Assembly (NCBI RefSeq): GCF_030811595.1
Contig: NZ_JAUSRB010000002.1
Coordinates: forward strand, 930,001-994,000
Source: Streptosporangium brasiliense
GTDB lineage: Bacteria > Actinomycetota > Actinomycetes > Streptosporangiales > Streptosporangiaceae
Length of the DNA stretch: 64,000 nucleotides
Direction of reading: 5' to 3'
Notes under the pieces: model-generated
Told to the model about the DNA's origin: nothing
The model's database searches: none
Seen by the model: only the letters and a program-made list of their open reading frames with translations
Program-made: the position numbers and the translations under genes
Part shown: positions 1 through 10,672 of the stretch, piece by piece
Layout of the letters: each line of letters starts with the position of its first letter
Position numbering within the stretch: position 1 is the stretch's first letter

Positions 1-826
1 GCACGTCTCGGAGGAGACCCAGGGCGCCTCGAGGGCGGCGGCCCGCGGGCTCTGGCAGTCGATCTTCTACTCCGCGATCGGCGGCTGGGTCCTGCTGCTG
101 GCGTTCCTGTTCGCGGCCACCGACGTGGACGCGGTCAACAAGGAGTTCGGCTTCGTGGGGGCCGTCTTCACCTCGTCGCTCACCCCGGTCCTGGCCACGG
201 TGATCTTCGGCATCTCCACGATCGGGCAGTTCTTCTGCGGGATGAGCTGCGTGACCTCGATGTCCCGGATGACCTACGCGTTCTCGCGGGACGGCGGCAT
301 CCCCGGCTGGCGACTCTGGTCGAAGGTGAACAAGGACCGGACCCCGGTCAACGCGATCGTCTTCGGCTGCGTCGCGGCGCTCGTGCTGACCCTCCCGGCC
401 CTCTACAAGGCCCCGACCGGCACCCCCCTGGCGTTCTACGCGGTGGTCTCGGTCGCGGTCGTCGGCCTCTACATCGCCTTCGCCATCCCGATCTGGCTCC
501 GGCTGAGGATGGGCGACCGCTTCGAGCCCGGCCCGTGGACGCTGGGCGCGAAGTACAAGGTCATGTGCTGGATCGCCGTCATCGAGATCGTCGTGGTCTC
601 GATCTACTTCATCATGCCGCTGGCCCCGGCGGGGGTGCCGTTCAACAAGGACGACCCCGCCACGCCGGGAGACGAGACGTTCACCTGGACCGCGGTCAAC
701 TACGCGCCGATCGTGGTCGGGCTGATGGTCCTCGCCGTGGGCCTGTGGTGGGCGCTGTCGGCCCGGCACTGGTTCACCGGGCCGCGCCGCACGGTCGAGG
801 TCGAGGAGGACCAGCCGATCGCCTGA
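1..826 (+). CDS. Amino-acid permease, APC superfamily (C-terminal part)
   Basis: The gene runs in from the left edge; the reading frame is open from base 2. About 274 residues remain. They begin with the motif HVSEETQGAS, which in APC permeases of the ACT/GABA type follows a transmembrane helix, and contain about six further hydrophobic helices before a short charged tail (TVEVEEDQPIA). By family it is an integral membrane proton-coupled importer of amino acids or amines; the substrate cannot be read from this part. The stop lies 20 bases from the end of the convergent lipB gene, with a short GCCTGATCAGGC palindrome across the stop codon. N-terminus and start are outside the window. Confidence 0.85.
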   Translation, partial: HVSEETQGASRAAARGLWQSIFYSAIGGWVLLLAFLFAATDVDAVNKEFGFVGAVFTSSLTPVLATVIFGISTIGQFFCGMSCVTSMSRMTYAFSRDGGIPGWRLWSKVNKDRTPVNAIVFGCVAALVLTLPALYKAPTGTPLAFYAVVSVAVVGLYIAFAIPIWLRLRMGDRFEPGPWTLGAKYKVMCWIAVIEIVVVSIYFIMPLAPAGVPFNKDDPATPGDETFTWTAVNYAPIVVGLMVLAVGLWWALSARHWFTGPRRTVEVEEDQPIA

Positions 827-845
827 TCAGGCTGCGGTCCCCCGG

Positions 846-1484
846 TCAGACCGCCTCGAACGCCTCCGCCACCGCGGCCCGGACCCGGTCCATGTCCGCG
901 GTGGCCGGGGCCTCCCGGCTCAGCGAGGTCATGTCGACCTCCGGCATGCCGCAGGGCACCGCCCAGTCCCACGGGGCCAGGTCGCCGTCGACGTTGAGGG
1001 CGAACCCGTGGCTGGTCACGCCGCGGCTCTGCCGCATGCCGATCGAGACGATCTTCCGGCCCGTCTCCGCCGTCCACACGCCCGTCAGCAGCTCCGAACC
1101 CGGCGGGGTGTCCCGGCGCTCGGCCGGGACGCCCAGCGCGCCGAGGGCGCGGACGAGCCGGAGCTCGACCTCGCGGACGTAGTCGACGATCCCCTCCCCC
1201 TCGCCGAGCTTGACGACGAGATAGCCGACGAGCTGGCCGGGGCCGTGATAGGTGAGCTGACCGCCGCGGCCCGTGCTCACGACCGGGATGCCGTGGGACG
1301 GGTCGGGCAGGTGCTGCTCCAGCGTGCGCCTGCCGACGGTGTAGACCTGCGGGTGGCTGAGGAGCCAGAGCGTGTCGGGGCGCTCGTCGCGCTGCCGCTG
1401 ACCGACCAGGTCGGTCATCTGCTCCATGGCCTTCTCGTAGTCGACCAGGTCGTCCTGGACAAGGGACAGGGGGCGTTGCCTCAT
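846..1484 (-). CDS. lipB: Octanoyltransferase LipB
   Basis: LipB moves the octanoyl group from octanoyl-ACP to the lipoyl domains of 2-oxoacid dehydrogenases and the glycine cleavage H protein, the first step of lipoate synthesis in the cytoplasm. The 212-residue product has the usual length and the family signatures: RGGQLTYHGPGQ (about 73-84, with His80), then RKIVSIGMRQSRGVTSHGFALN, with the conserved Lys144, and PCGMP with the catalytic Cys178. The ATG is preceded by GAGGAC and lies 9 bases after the TAA of the PspC gene, so the two are probably one transcript. lipA is not in the window. Confidence 0.95.
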   Translation of the reverse strand: MRQRPLSLVQDDLVDYEKAMEQMTDLVGQRQRDERPDTLWLLSHPQVYTVGRRTLEQHLPDPSHGIPVVSTGRGGQLTYHGPGQLVGYLVVKLGEGEGIVDYVREVELRLVRALGALGVPAERRDTPPGSELLTGVWTAETGRKIVSIGMRQSRGVTSHGFALNVDGDLAPWDWAVPCGMPEVDMTSLSREAPATADMDRVRAAVAEAFEAV

Positions 1485-1493
1485 GTCCTCAGC

Positions 1494-1685
1494 TTATTTT
1501 CCGTAGTGGACCGCGGGAGCCTTGGGGACGAGGATCCACATGAGCACGTAGACGACCCACAGCGGTCCGGGGATGAGGGACAGCAGCAGCCACAGCACCC
1601 GGACGACCGTGGGCGACCAGCCGAGGCTCTCCGCGATCCCACCGCAGACGCCGGCGATGATTTTGTGATTTCTCGAACGGTGCAT
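1494..1685 (-). CDS. Small PspC-domain membrane protein
   Basis: A 63-residue protein consisting of little more than one PspC domain. It begins MHRSRNHKIIAGVCGGIAES, the typical PspC opening with GVCGGIAE, and continues into one long hydrophobic stretch (about residues 26-55) ending in WILVPK. PspC proteins are inner-membrane parts or relatives of the phage-shock envelope-stress response; short stand-alone forms in actinomycetes have no assigned role. I chose the internal ATG because GGGGAG lies 7 bases upstream and similarity begins there; the frame stays open further upstream without recognisable protein. Likely co-transcribed with lipB. Confidence 0.85.
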   Translation of the reverse strand: MHRSRNHKIIAGVCGGIAESLGWSPTVVRVLWLLLSLIPGPLWVVYVLMWILVPKAPAVHYGK

Positions 1686-1913
1686 CTCTGTCTCCCCGGA
1701 TCGTTGGTCTTCACCTTCTGAACGGAGGGCGAAGACCCCCACGTTCCCGGGACATCCCTGAGAAAACCCTGTCAGGGTCGGCCCGGGGACCGGGCGGGCC
1801 GCGTAACTATTCGCGCATCTCCTCCCCAATGGGCCTAGGCGAAGGTCATTGATCAAGGTAGCTTCCGCCTTAACACGGATTGGGGCCCACAGTTTCACTC
1901 CCCGAGGAGCTTT

Positions 1914-3464
1914 ATGCGCCTGCGCCTGCAACGCACGCTGGTCCGGACCGCCACCCTGGTCACGGCCGTCACTCTTCCGCTCGCCTTCGTCCCACCCGCG
2001 AGCGCGGCCGCGACCGGCCTCCCCGACGTCCTGGCCGAGGCCCTGTCCTCCCAGGTCAAGGGTAAGAACGTCAAGAAACACCTCGACAGCTTCCAGCAGA
2101 TCGCCGACGCCAACGGCGGCACCCGCGCCGCGGGCACCCCCGGATACGACGCCTCCCTCGCCTACGTCAAGGACAAGCTGCGCCGGGCCGGCTACAAGGT
2201 CTCCACCACCGACGTGGAGTTCCCGGTCTCATGGGAGGAGTTCTCCCCCTCGGTCCTGCAGCAGGTGACGCCGGAGGCCAAGACCTACGCCAACCCCGCC
2301 GACTTCGTCACCGTCGTCTCCTCAAGTCCCGGGGACGTCACGGCGCAGGTCCAGGTGGTCGACGCGGTCATCCCGCCGGCGCCGAGTCCCAACACCTCCA
2401 CCGCGGGCTGCGAGGCCGCCGACTTCGCCGGGTTCGTGCCGGGCCGGATCGCCCTCATCCAGCGGGGCACCTGCCCGTTCGTCGACAAGGCCACCAACGC
2501 GAAGGCGGCCGGCGCGGCCGGTGTGATCTTCTTCAACGAGGGTCAGCCGGGCCGTACCGACCCCTTCTCGTTCGACATCCGTGAGTGGCGCTTCGGCTTC
2601 CCGATCGTGATCGCCTCCACCGCCGTCGGCCTCGACCTGGCCGACACCCCGGGTACGACCGTCCACCTGAAGGTCGACGCCAAGACCACGGTCGGCCAGA
2701 CCAAGAACCTCATCGCCGACTCCCCGTGGGGCAAGAAGGGCGAGATCGTGATGGCCGGCGCCCACCTGGACAGCGTCACCGAAGGGCCCGGCATCAACGA
2801 CAACGGCTCCGGCAGCGCCGCCATCCTGGAGACCGCGCTGAAGCTGGCCCACCTGCCCACCAAGCACAAGCTCCGCTTCGCCTGGTGGGGCGCCGAGGAG
2901 CTGGGCCTGCTCGGCTCCGACCAGTATGTCGCGGGCCTGTCGCAGGCCGAGCGGGACAAGATCCGGCTCTACCTCAACTTCGACATGGTCGCCTCGCCGA
3001 ACGACGTCACCTTCCTCTACGACGGCGACGACTCCGACGCCGAGGGCGCCGGTCCCGGTCCGGCCGGCTCCGCCGAGATCGAGAAGCTGCTGGAGAAGTT
3101 CTACGGCAAGCGCGGTCTGAGCTTCAAGGGGACCGACTTCGACGGCCGCTCCGACTACGGCGCGTTCATGGCGGCGGGCATCCCGGCCGGCGGCATCTTC
3201 ACCGGCGCCGAAGGCATCAAGACCGCCGAGGAGGCCGCCGTGTTCGGCGGTACGGCGGACGCCCCGTACGACCCCTGCTACCACGCGGTCTGCGACACCA
3301 TCACCAACATCAACGCCGCCGCGCTCGACCGCAACTCCAAGGCGATCGGCTACTCCACCGCGTTCTACGCCTACGACCTGTCCACGATCCCCGACCGTGA
3401 CGCCGCCGCCCTGGCGAAGTCCGCCACGGCCGCCAAGCGGGCACCGGAGGACGCGGCCCGCTGA
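1914..3464 (+). CDS. Secreted M28 zinc aminopeptidase with PA domain
   Basis: 516 residues. The signal peptide ends near PPASAAA (about residue 32). A protease-associated (PA) insert spans about residues 140-260, with a cysteine pair (Cys166, Cys187). The M28 domain follows, about 265-490. The two-zinc site of Streptomyces griseus aminopeptidase S can be traced: His284 (GAHLDS), Asp296 (INDNGSG), Glu328/Glu329 (WWGAEELG), Asp357 (LNFDMV) and His457 (CYHAVCD). Expected role: extracellular removal of N-terminal, usually large hydrophobic, residues from peptides. GAGGAG lies just upstream of the ATG. A close paralogue without PA domain follows at 3616; the two look like a tandem duplication with later domain change. 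Confidence 0.9.
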   Translation: MRLRLQRTLVRTATLVTAVTLPLAFVPPASAAATGLPDVLAEALSSQVKGKNVKKHLDSFQQIADANGGTRAAGTPGYDASLAYVKDKLRRAGYKVSTTDVEFPVSWEEFSPSVLQQVTPEAKTYANPADFVTVVSSSPGDVTAQVQVVDAVIPPAPSPNTSTAGCEAADFAGFVPGRIALIQRGTCPFVDKATNAKAAGAAGVIFFNEGQPGRTDPFSFDIREWRFGFPIVIASTAVGLDLADTPGTTVHLKVDAKTTVGQTKNLIADSPWGKKGEIVMAGAHLDSVTEGPGINDNGSGSAAILETALKLAHLPTKHKLRFAWWGAEELGLLGSDQYVAGLSQAERDKIRLYLNFDMVASPNDVTFLYDGDDSDAEGAGPGPAGSAEIEKLLEKFYGKRGLSFKGTDFDGRSDYGAFMAAGIPAGGIFTGAEGIKTAEEAAVFGGTADAPYDPCYHAVCDTITNINAAALDRNSKAIGYSTAFYAYDLSTIPDRDAAALAKSATAAKRAPEDAAR

Positions 3465-3489
3465 CCCGTGTCCCACGGACCTCACCTGA

Positions 3490-5115
<1,626 letters not shown>

Positions 5116-5122
5116 CGGGAAC

Positions 5123-5151
5123 ACGGCCCCGCCTCAGTAAGGCGGGGCCGT
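5123..5151 (+). terminator. Rho-independent-type hairpin
   Basis: Perfect 12-bp stem (ACGGCCCCGCCT / AGGCGGGGCCGT) with the 5-base loop CAGTA, 8 bases after the second M28 stop. No U-tract, as is usual in high-GC actinomycetes. It may also serve the converging gene at 5299. Confidence 0.75.
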
Positions 5152-5264
5152 ACCCCACCCCGGCCGATCGGGGGCGGGAGCTCGCATGATCACGGTCCTG
5201 CGCCCGCGGGGAGTCAGTCAGTCCTGGGATCAGGCTCCAGCGGGAGACGCTCATCTACGTCATC

Positions 5265-5314
5265 ACTGTCAGTCCTCGTAGGAGCTCGTAGGAGACTGTC
5301 AGTCCTCGTAGGAG
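5265..5314. repeat. Partial tandem duplication at the 3' end of the membrane-protein gene
   Basis: A 20-bp unit ACTGTCAGTCCTCGTAGGAG occurs at 5265-5284 and again at 5295-5314, with CTCGTAGGAG repeated between. The right copy contains the last codons and TGA of the gene at 5299-6444; the left copy lies just downstream. Confidence 0.85.
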
Positions 5315-6444
5315 AAGGTGACCGTCCCGTCGGAGGACCAGGACCTCCTCACCTTCGACGGAGGGTCGTCCCACTGCTGGACGGCGACCTCCCAGTTCCC
5401 CGGCGCGGGCGTGAGCCCGCCGAGGATCTCACGGGCCTTGTCCGCGCCCTTCTCCAGATCCGACAGGAAGTCCGTCCCGGCCGGCACCTGGTCGCGCGGC
5501 ACCACCGCGACCGTGACACCGTCAGTGGCCTGGAAGTCCCACCTCGCCGGCTTCGGCCCGCAGGGCTGGGCCACGGCCATCACCTTGTCGCCGACGACGC
5601 CCGGCCAGATGAACGCGTACAGGTCCTCGCCCTCGCACCGGACATACACCGAGCCCTGGCCGCTCACCGCCGCCTTCACCCTGAACCTCTTGCCGGTCTC
5701 CTTGAAGGAGCGGCTCTCAACCGTGTGGCTGTTGGGCAGGCCGGCCAGGTTCCGCTCCCCCCTCGTCGCCGGCAGCGTGCCGTTGTGCAGGCAGATGTCC
5801 GGCGAGCACGACCGGCTGGAGACGCCGCCGTCGTGGATCGCGATCTCCCAGATGCCCGGTCCCGGCTCGGCCAGCGCGAGCACCCGTTCGAAGTCCGCAC
5901 CGGAGAGCTCCGACTCCGCCGTGACGTCCACCGGGACCCGCGAGTTCTGGATGGTGAACACCTCGACCTCGGCGGTGACCCCCTCCCGGGCTCCGTCGAG
6001 CCTGCCGAGCACCGACCACTCACGCCCCTGCTCGCTCCCGCACATGCCGTGGTCGACCTGGTCGCCGAGGCGCACGAAGGTCTGGACCGGGCCTGCGCAG
6101 TTCACGCGGTAGGAGCTCGTCCCGCTCCTCGGGGTGAAGGAGATCTTCTCCGTCTTCCCCACGTTCGCGAAGCGGACGCCCGCCAGCCGTACTCCCTCCT
6201 CCCGCCGCTCGTCCTCCCGGACCGAGGTCGCGATGTCGGACCCCTGCCCGCCGGGGACCAGCACCGGGGTCAGGACCGCCACGACCGCCAGCGCCGCGGC
6301 CAGTGCCCCGGCGGCCGCCCACCTGCGCCGCCGCCGGATCCCCCGGCCCTTCGTGACGATCTCCTCAAGCCGGGCGGCGCCCCCGCGACCGCCCTCGCTG
6401 TGCGCCGCGAGCAGCTCCCTCAGGTCGTCCTCGGTGTGGGTCAT
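5299..6444 (-). CDS. Membrane-anchored extracytoplasmic protein, putative anti-sigma partner
   Basis: 381 residues. A cytoplasmic N-terminus of about 50 residues (MTHTEDDLRELLAAHSEGG...) is followed by a basic patch (RRRRR), one transmembrane helix (about 41-62) and a large exported domain with several cysteines. The ATG overlaps the TGA of the sigma gene (ATGA), so translation is coupled. This topology and position match the membrane partners of SigE-type ECF sigma factors, which usually hold the sigma factor at the membrane, but there is no clear zinc-binding anti-sigma motif, so the role is inferred from context. The last codons are duplicated downstream. Confidence 0.75.
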   Translation of the reverse strand: MTHTEDDLRELLAAHSEGGRGGAARLEEIVTKGRGIRRRRRWAAAGALAAALAVVAVLTPVLVPGGQGSDIATSVREDERREEGVRLAGVRFANVGKTEKISFTPRSGTSSYRVNCAGPVQTFVRLGDQVDHGMCGSEQGREWSVLGRLDGAREGVTAEVEVFTIQNSRVPVDVTAESELSGADFERVLALAEPGPGIWEIAIHDGGVSSRSCSPDICLHNGTLPATRGERNLAGLPNSHTVESRSFKETGKRFRVKAAVSGQGSVYVRCEGEDLYAFIWPGVVGDKVMAVAQPCGPKPARWDFQATDGVTVAVVPRDQVPAGTDFLSDLEKGADKAREILGGLTPAPGNWEVAVQQWDDPPSKVRRSWSSDGTVTFSYED

Positions 6445-6932
6445 CGCTTGGCTCCCGTCATCGTCTGAATCCCCTGATCGACCCGGAGCCGGGTGAGAGC
6501 CCTGCCGAGCTGGCTCTTCACCGCCCCGATGGAGCACCCCAGCACGCCGGCCACCTGGGCGAGGGTCATCTCCTCGAAGTAGTGCAGGACGACCACCGCC
6601 CGCTGACGGCCCGACAGCGCGCCGATCGCCGTCCACAGGGCGTCGCGGTCGCCGACGTCGCTCGTGAAGTCGCCGGCCACCGCCCGGTCCGGCAGGGCCT
6701 CGGTGGGGATCTCCCCCCGCCAGCGCCGGCGCCACCAGGAGGCGTGCGTGTTGGCGATGATCCGGTAGACGTACGGATCGGGATTGCCGTCGATCCGCCG
6801 CCAGGCGACCCATGCCTTGGCCAGCGCCGTCTGCACCAGGTCCTCGGCGATCGCCCAGTCCCTGGTGAGGAGGTACGCCGTTCTTCGCAGCCGTTCGTGA
6901 CGCTGCGCGACGTACTCCGCGAACTCAGTCAT
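6441..6932 (-). CDS. ECF RNA polymerase sigma factor, SigE family
   Basis: 163 residues. Region 2 lies at about 8-75 (LRRTAYLLTRDWAIAEDLVQ, then DPYVYRIIANTHASWWRR) and region 4 at about 100-155 (LSGRQRAVVVLHYFEEMTLA, GCSIGAVKSQLGRAL). This is the short actinobacterial SigE-like subfamily. It directs RNA polymerase to a small stress or surface regulon, probably released by the membrane protein encoded next (4-base overlap). The divergent uppP gene starts about 210 bases away. Confidence 0.92.
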   Translation of the reverse strand: MTEFAEYVAQRHERLRRTAYLLTRDWAIAEDLVQTALAKAWVAWRRIDGNPDPYVYRIIANTHASWWRRRWRGEIPTEALPDRAVAGDFTSDVGDRDALWTAIGALSGRQRAVVVLHYFEEMTLAQVAGVLGCSIGAVKSQLGRALTRLRVDQGIQTMTGAKR

Positions 6933-7141
6933 CCCTGCCTCCGCCTCGGTGTTCCGAGGATGACTACCGCCGGGACGGGGGGTTCGGTTGACAGGGAATC
7001 AGGAAACTCCGTCGATCTCCATCTCCCGGCGGAGCCGTACCGTCTCGGCCGGGTCCCAGCCGAATGACCGGGTCACACGAGGTCCCGCGCTCCGCTAGCC
7101 TCGCGTAAGTTACGCACGCGCTGGGACGGAAGGTACCCAAG

Positions 7142-7972
7142 TTGATCGGCTGGTTCGAAGCGGTGGTCCTCGGACTCATTCAGGGATTGACGGAGTTTCT
7201 GCCGATCTCCTCCAGTGCCCACATCAGAGTCGTGTCGGCGTTCTTCGGCTGGGACGACCCCGGCGCGGCGTTCACCGCGGTGATCCAGCTCGGCACCGAG
7301 GCCGCGGTGGTGATCTACTTCCGCAAGGAGATCTGGGAGATCATCTCCACCTGGACCCGGGCCCTGTGGACGCCCGTCCTCCGCAAGCACTACGCCGCCC
7401 GGATGGGCTGGTACGTCATCGTCGGCACCCTGCCGATCGTCGTCCTCGGCCTGGCCTTCGAGGACGCCATCGACACCGCCTTCCGCGACCTGCGCCTGAT
7501 CGGCACGACGCTGATCGTCTTCGGCCTGATCCTCTGGTTCGCCGACCGCACCGCCCGCAACAAGCTCACCCTGGACCGGCACCTCAGCTTCACACACGCC
7601 CTGATCTACGGCGCCGCCCAGTCGCTCGCCCTGATCCCGGGCGTCTCCCGCTCCGGCGGCACGATCAGCGCCGGCCTGCTGCTCGACTACCGCCGCGAGG
7701 AGGCCGCCAAATACTCCTTCCTGCTGGCCATCCCGGCCGTGCTGGGCGCGGGCGTGCTGCAGCTGTTCAAGATCGGCGACGACGGCGCCCCCCAGTGGGG
7801 CCCGACGATCCTGGCCACCGTGATCTCGTTCATCGTCGGCTACGCGGCGGTGGCGTGGTTCCTGAAATACATCAGCACCCACCGTTTCACCGGATTCGTG
7901 ATCTACCGGATCATCCTCGGCATCGTCATCATCGCCCTGGTGAGCTTCGACGTCCTGAACCCCCTGGCCTGA
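7142..7972 (+). CDS. uppP: Undecaprenyl-diphosphate phosphatase (UppP/BacA)
   Basis: 276 residues, the family length, with many transmembrane helices. Both active-site motifs are present: GLIQGLTEFLPISSSAH (about 11-27) and LIPGVSRSGGT (about 163-173). The enzyme dephosphorylates undecaprenyl diphosphate at the outer face of the membrane to recycle the lipid carrier for peptidoglycan and other polymers; extra copies raise bacitracin resistance. The start is a TTG about 8 bases after GGAAGG; similarity begins directly there. Confidence 0.95.
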   Translation: MIGWFEAVVLGLIQGLTEFLPISSSAHIRVVSAFFGWDDPGAAFTAVIQLGTEAAVVIYFRKEIWEIISTWTRALWTPVLRKHYAARMGWYVIVGTLPIVVLGLAFEDAIDTAFRDLRLIGTTLIVFGLILWFADRTARNKLTLDRHLSFTHALIYGAAQSLALIPGVSRSGGTISAGLLLDYRREEAAKYSFLLAIPAVLGAGVLQLFKIGDDGAPQWGPTILATVISFIVGYAAVAWFLKYISTHRFTGFVIYRIILGIVIIALVSFDVLNPLA

Positions 7973-7989
7973 GCCCCGGCACACCTGGC

Positions 7990-8044
7990 CCGCACCACGC
8001 GGGCCCGGACCCCGGCACCACCGGGCCGCACCACGCGGGCCCGG
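7990..8044. repeat. Two copies of a 19-bp GC-rich hairpin repeat
   Basis: CCGCACCACGCGGGCCCGG is found at 7990-8008 and 8026-8044, between uppP and hrpB. Each copy can form a small hairpin (GCCCGC / GCGGGC or CCGC / GCGG), so this may act as a weak terminator. Confidence 0.7.
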
Positions 8045-8087
8045 CCCCCGTGCCACGTCCGGTGCCGGGTTCGGGGAGACTGGCCGG

Positions 8088-10631
8088 GTGCGTTCCGACT
8101 GGTCCGGCCTCCCCGTCCGCCACGTCCTGCCCGAGCTGCTCGCCGCCCTGGACGAGCACGGTACCGCCGTGCTCACCGCGCCTCCCGGCACGGGCAAGAC
8201 CACGCTCGTCCCGCTCGCGCTGGCCGGGCTCCTCGACGGCTCGGCCCCGAAACGGGTGATCGTGGCCGAGCCCCGCCGGATGGCGGTGCGGGCGGCGGCC
8301 CGGCGGATGGCATGGCTGCTGGAGTCGGAGGTGGGCGCACAGGTCGGGTTCACCGTACGCGGCGAGCGCAGGGCGGGCGCGGAGACGGTCGTCGAGGTCG
8401 TCACCACCGGGGTCCTCCTCCAGCGGCTCCAGCGCGACGCCGAGCTCGACGGCGTGGACGTGGTGCTGCTGGACGAATGCCACGAACGCCACCTGGACGC
8501 CGACACCGCCCTGGCCTTCCTCCTCGACGTCCGCGCCACGCTCCGTCCCGACCTGCGGCTCATCGCCACCTCCGCCACCGCCGACGCCGCGCCCTGGGCC
8601 CGGCTGCTCGGCTCCGGCGCGGCCGGCGACCGCCCGGCAACCGCCGCGCCCGGGTCTGACCCGCCGCGGGCCGCGCCGATCGTGCACGCCTCCGGATCCA
8701 TGCACCCGGTCACACCCGTCTGGGCGCCTCCCACCCGGCCGGTGACGCCCCCGCGCGGCCTGCGGGTGGACCCCGCGTTCCTGTCCCACGTCGCCGACGT
8801 CGTACGGCGCGCGCTGGGTGAGCACGGCGGGGACGTGCTGTGCTTCCTGCCCGGGGTCGGCGAGATCGGCAGGGTGGCCGCGATGCTCGGCGGCGTGGAG
8901 GTGCTGCAGGTCCACGGCCAGGCCCCGGCGCACGTGCAGGACGCCGTGCTCTCGCCCGGCGGGGAGCGGAGGGTCGTGCTCGCCACCTCGGTCGCCGAGT
9001 CGAGCCTGACCGTCCCCGGGGTCCGGATCGTGGTCGACTCCGGCCTCGCCCGCGAGCCCCGCACCGACCACGCCCGGGGCCTCGGCTCGCTCACCACCGT
9101 CCGCGCGTCCAGGGCCGCCGCCGCCCAGCGCGCCGGCCGGGCCGGGCGCGAGACCCCCGGGGTCGTGTACCGGTGCTGGTCGCAGGCCGAGCACGACCGG
9201 CTCCCCGACCACGCCCAGCCCGAGATCGCCCTCGCCGACCTGACCGGCTTCGCCCTCCAGGCCGCCTGCTGGGGCGACCCCACGGCCGCCGGACTGGCCC
9301 TGCTCGACCCGCCGCCGCCCGCCGCGATGGAGGCGGCGTGGCGGACCCTGCACGCTCTGGGCGCCCTCGACGGCCGGGTCACCGACCGGGGGCGGCGGAT
9401 GGCCGGCGCCGGGGTCCACCCCCGCCTGGCCCGGGCGCTGATCGACGCCGGCCCCCGGGCCGCCGAGGTGGTGGCGCTGCTGTCCGAGCAGCTCCCCAGG
9501 GATTCGGGCGACGACCTGGTCGCGCTCTGGCGTGCCGCCCGGCGCGGCGGCGACGGCTTCTCCGCCCGCTGGCGCCAGGAGGTGAGACGCCTGTCCCGGG
9601 CCGTCCCCCCGCGGGAGCGGCCCGGCCGGGACCCGGGGCCGGGACGGACCTCCGTACCGGCCGGGGCCGGTGACGACGCCGTGGCCGGGCTGGTGGTGGC
9701 GCTGGCCTATCCGGAGCGGGTCGCGCGGCGGCGGGGCGGGTCGTATCTGATGGCCTCCGGGACGGCCGCCGAGCTGCCCCAGGGGTCACGGCTCGGCGCG
9801 GCGGAGTGGCTGGCGATCGCGGTCGCGGACCGGCCCGCCGGGGCCGCCTCCGCCCGGATCAGGCAGGCCGTCGTCATCGACGAGGAGATCGCCAGGCTCG
9901 CCGCCGCGCCCCTCCACCGCTCCGGTGAAGAGGTGGTGTGGCGGGTCCCGCCGGGAGAGCGGCGCGGCGACGTCTCGGCGCGCCGGGTGGAGCGCCTCGG
10001 CGCCGTCGAGCTGTCCGCGGACCGGCTCCGCGACGCCGACGTCAGACCCGCCGTCCTGGACGGCCTGCGCACCGAGGGCCTGGCGATCCTGCGCTGGACC
10101 CCCGAGGCCGTGGCCCTGCGCGAGCGCCTGGCCTTCTGCCACCGGACGCTCGGCGAGCCGTGGCGCGCGGTGGACGACGACGCCCTGATCGACGGCGCCG
10201 ACCTGTGGCTGGAGCCCGAGCTGTCCCGCGTCCGGCGCCGGGCGGACCTGGAACGCCTCGACGTGGCCTCCGCCCTGCACCGTCTGGTCCCGTGGAGCGC
10301 CCGCCTGGCGGATGTGGCGCCCGAGCGGATCGAGGTGCCCAGCGGATCGCGGATCAAGGTCGACTACTCGGGTGAGCGGCCGGTGCTGGCCGCCAAGCTG
10401 CAGGAGCTGTTCGGCTGGGACGAGGCCCCGCGCGTCGCCGGGGTCCCCCTGGTCGTCCACCTGCTCTCCCCCGCGGGCCGCCCGGCGGCAGTCACCGCCG
10501 ACCTGGCCTCCTTCTGGCGCGAGGGCTACCGCGCGGTCCGCGCCGAACTGCGCGGCCGCTACCCCAGGCACCCCTGGCCCGAGGATCCCCTGTCGGCGGT
10601 CGCGACCCGCCGCGCCAACCCCCGCCGCTGA
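8088..10631 (+). CDS. hrpB: ATP-dependent helicase HrpB
   Basis: 847 residues. DEAH/RHA-type helicase: Walker A APPGTGKTTL (31-40), DECH box (129-132), SAT motif (162-164), and motif VI QRAGRAGR at about 345. The C-terminal half matches the HrpB-specific region, ending close to the expected length. HrpB proteins are cytoplasmic RNA/DNA helicases whose job in bacteria is poorly known. The GTG start is chosen because the family N-terminus (LPVRHVLPELLAALDEHGTAVL) begins nearby. A likely monocistronic gene; a convergent hypothetical gene ends 42 bases downstream. Confidence 0.93.
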   Translation: MRSDWSGLPVRHVLPELLAALDEHGTAVLTAPPGTGKTTLVPLALAGLLDGSAPKRVIVAEPRRMAVRAAARRMAWLLESEVGAQVGFTVRGERRAGAETVVEVVTTGVLLQRLQRDAELDGVDVVLLDECHERHLDADTALAFLLDVRATLRPDLRLIATSATADAAPWARLLGSGAAGDRPATAAPGSDPPRAAPIVHASGSMHPVTPVWAPPTRPVTPPRGLRVDPAFLSHVADVVRRALGEHGGDVLCFLPGVGEIGRVAAMLGGVEVLQVHGQAPAHVQDAVLSPGGERRVVLATSVAESSLTVPGVRIVVDSGLAREPRTDHARGLGSLTTVRASRAAAAQRAGRAGRETPGVVYRCWSQAEHDRLPDHAQPEIALADLTGFALQAACWGDPTAAGLALLDPPPPAAMEAAWRTLHALGALDGRVTDRGRRMAGAGVHPRLARALIDAGPRAAEVVALLSEQLPRDSGDDLVALWRAARRGGDGFSARWRQEVRRLSRAVPPRERPGRDPGPGRTSVPAGAGDDAVAGLVVALAYPERVARRRGGSYLMASGTAAELPQGSRLGAAEWLAIAVADRPAGAASARIRQAVVIDEEIARLAAAPLHRSGEEVVWRVPPGERRGDVSARRVERLGAVELSADRLRDADVRPAVLDGLRTEGLAILRWTPEAVALRERLAFCHRTLGEPWRAVDDDALIDGADLWLEPELSRVRRRADLERLDVASALHRLVPWSARLADVAPERIEVPSGSRIKVDYSGERPVLAAKLQELFGWDEAPRVAGVPLVVHLLSPAGRPAAVTADLASFWREGYRAVRAELRGRYPRHPWPEDPLSAVATRRANPRR

Positions 10632-10672
10632 GCCCCGCCGCTGGCCCTCGCCGCCCGCCGGGCCCGGGGGCC

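Noticed and set aside
1690-1913. Possible riboswitch upstream of the first M28 gene
   Set aside because: Only short GC-rich stems (for example CCCTGA / TCAGGG); no conserved riboswitch core found.
7073-9419. Minus-strand frames of 769 and 496 codons opposite uppP and hrpB
   Set aside because: Shadow frames of recognised genes with no motif of their own.
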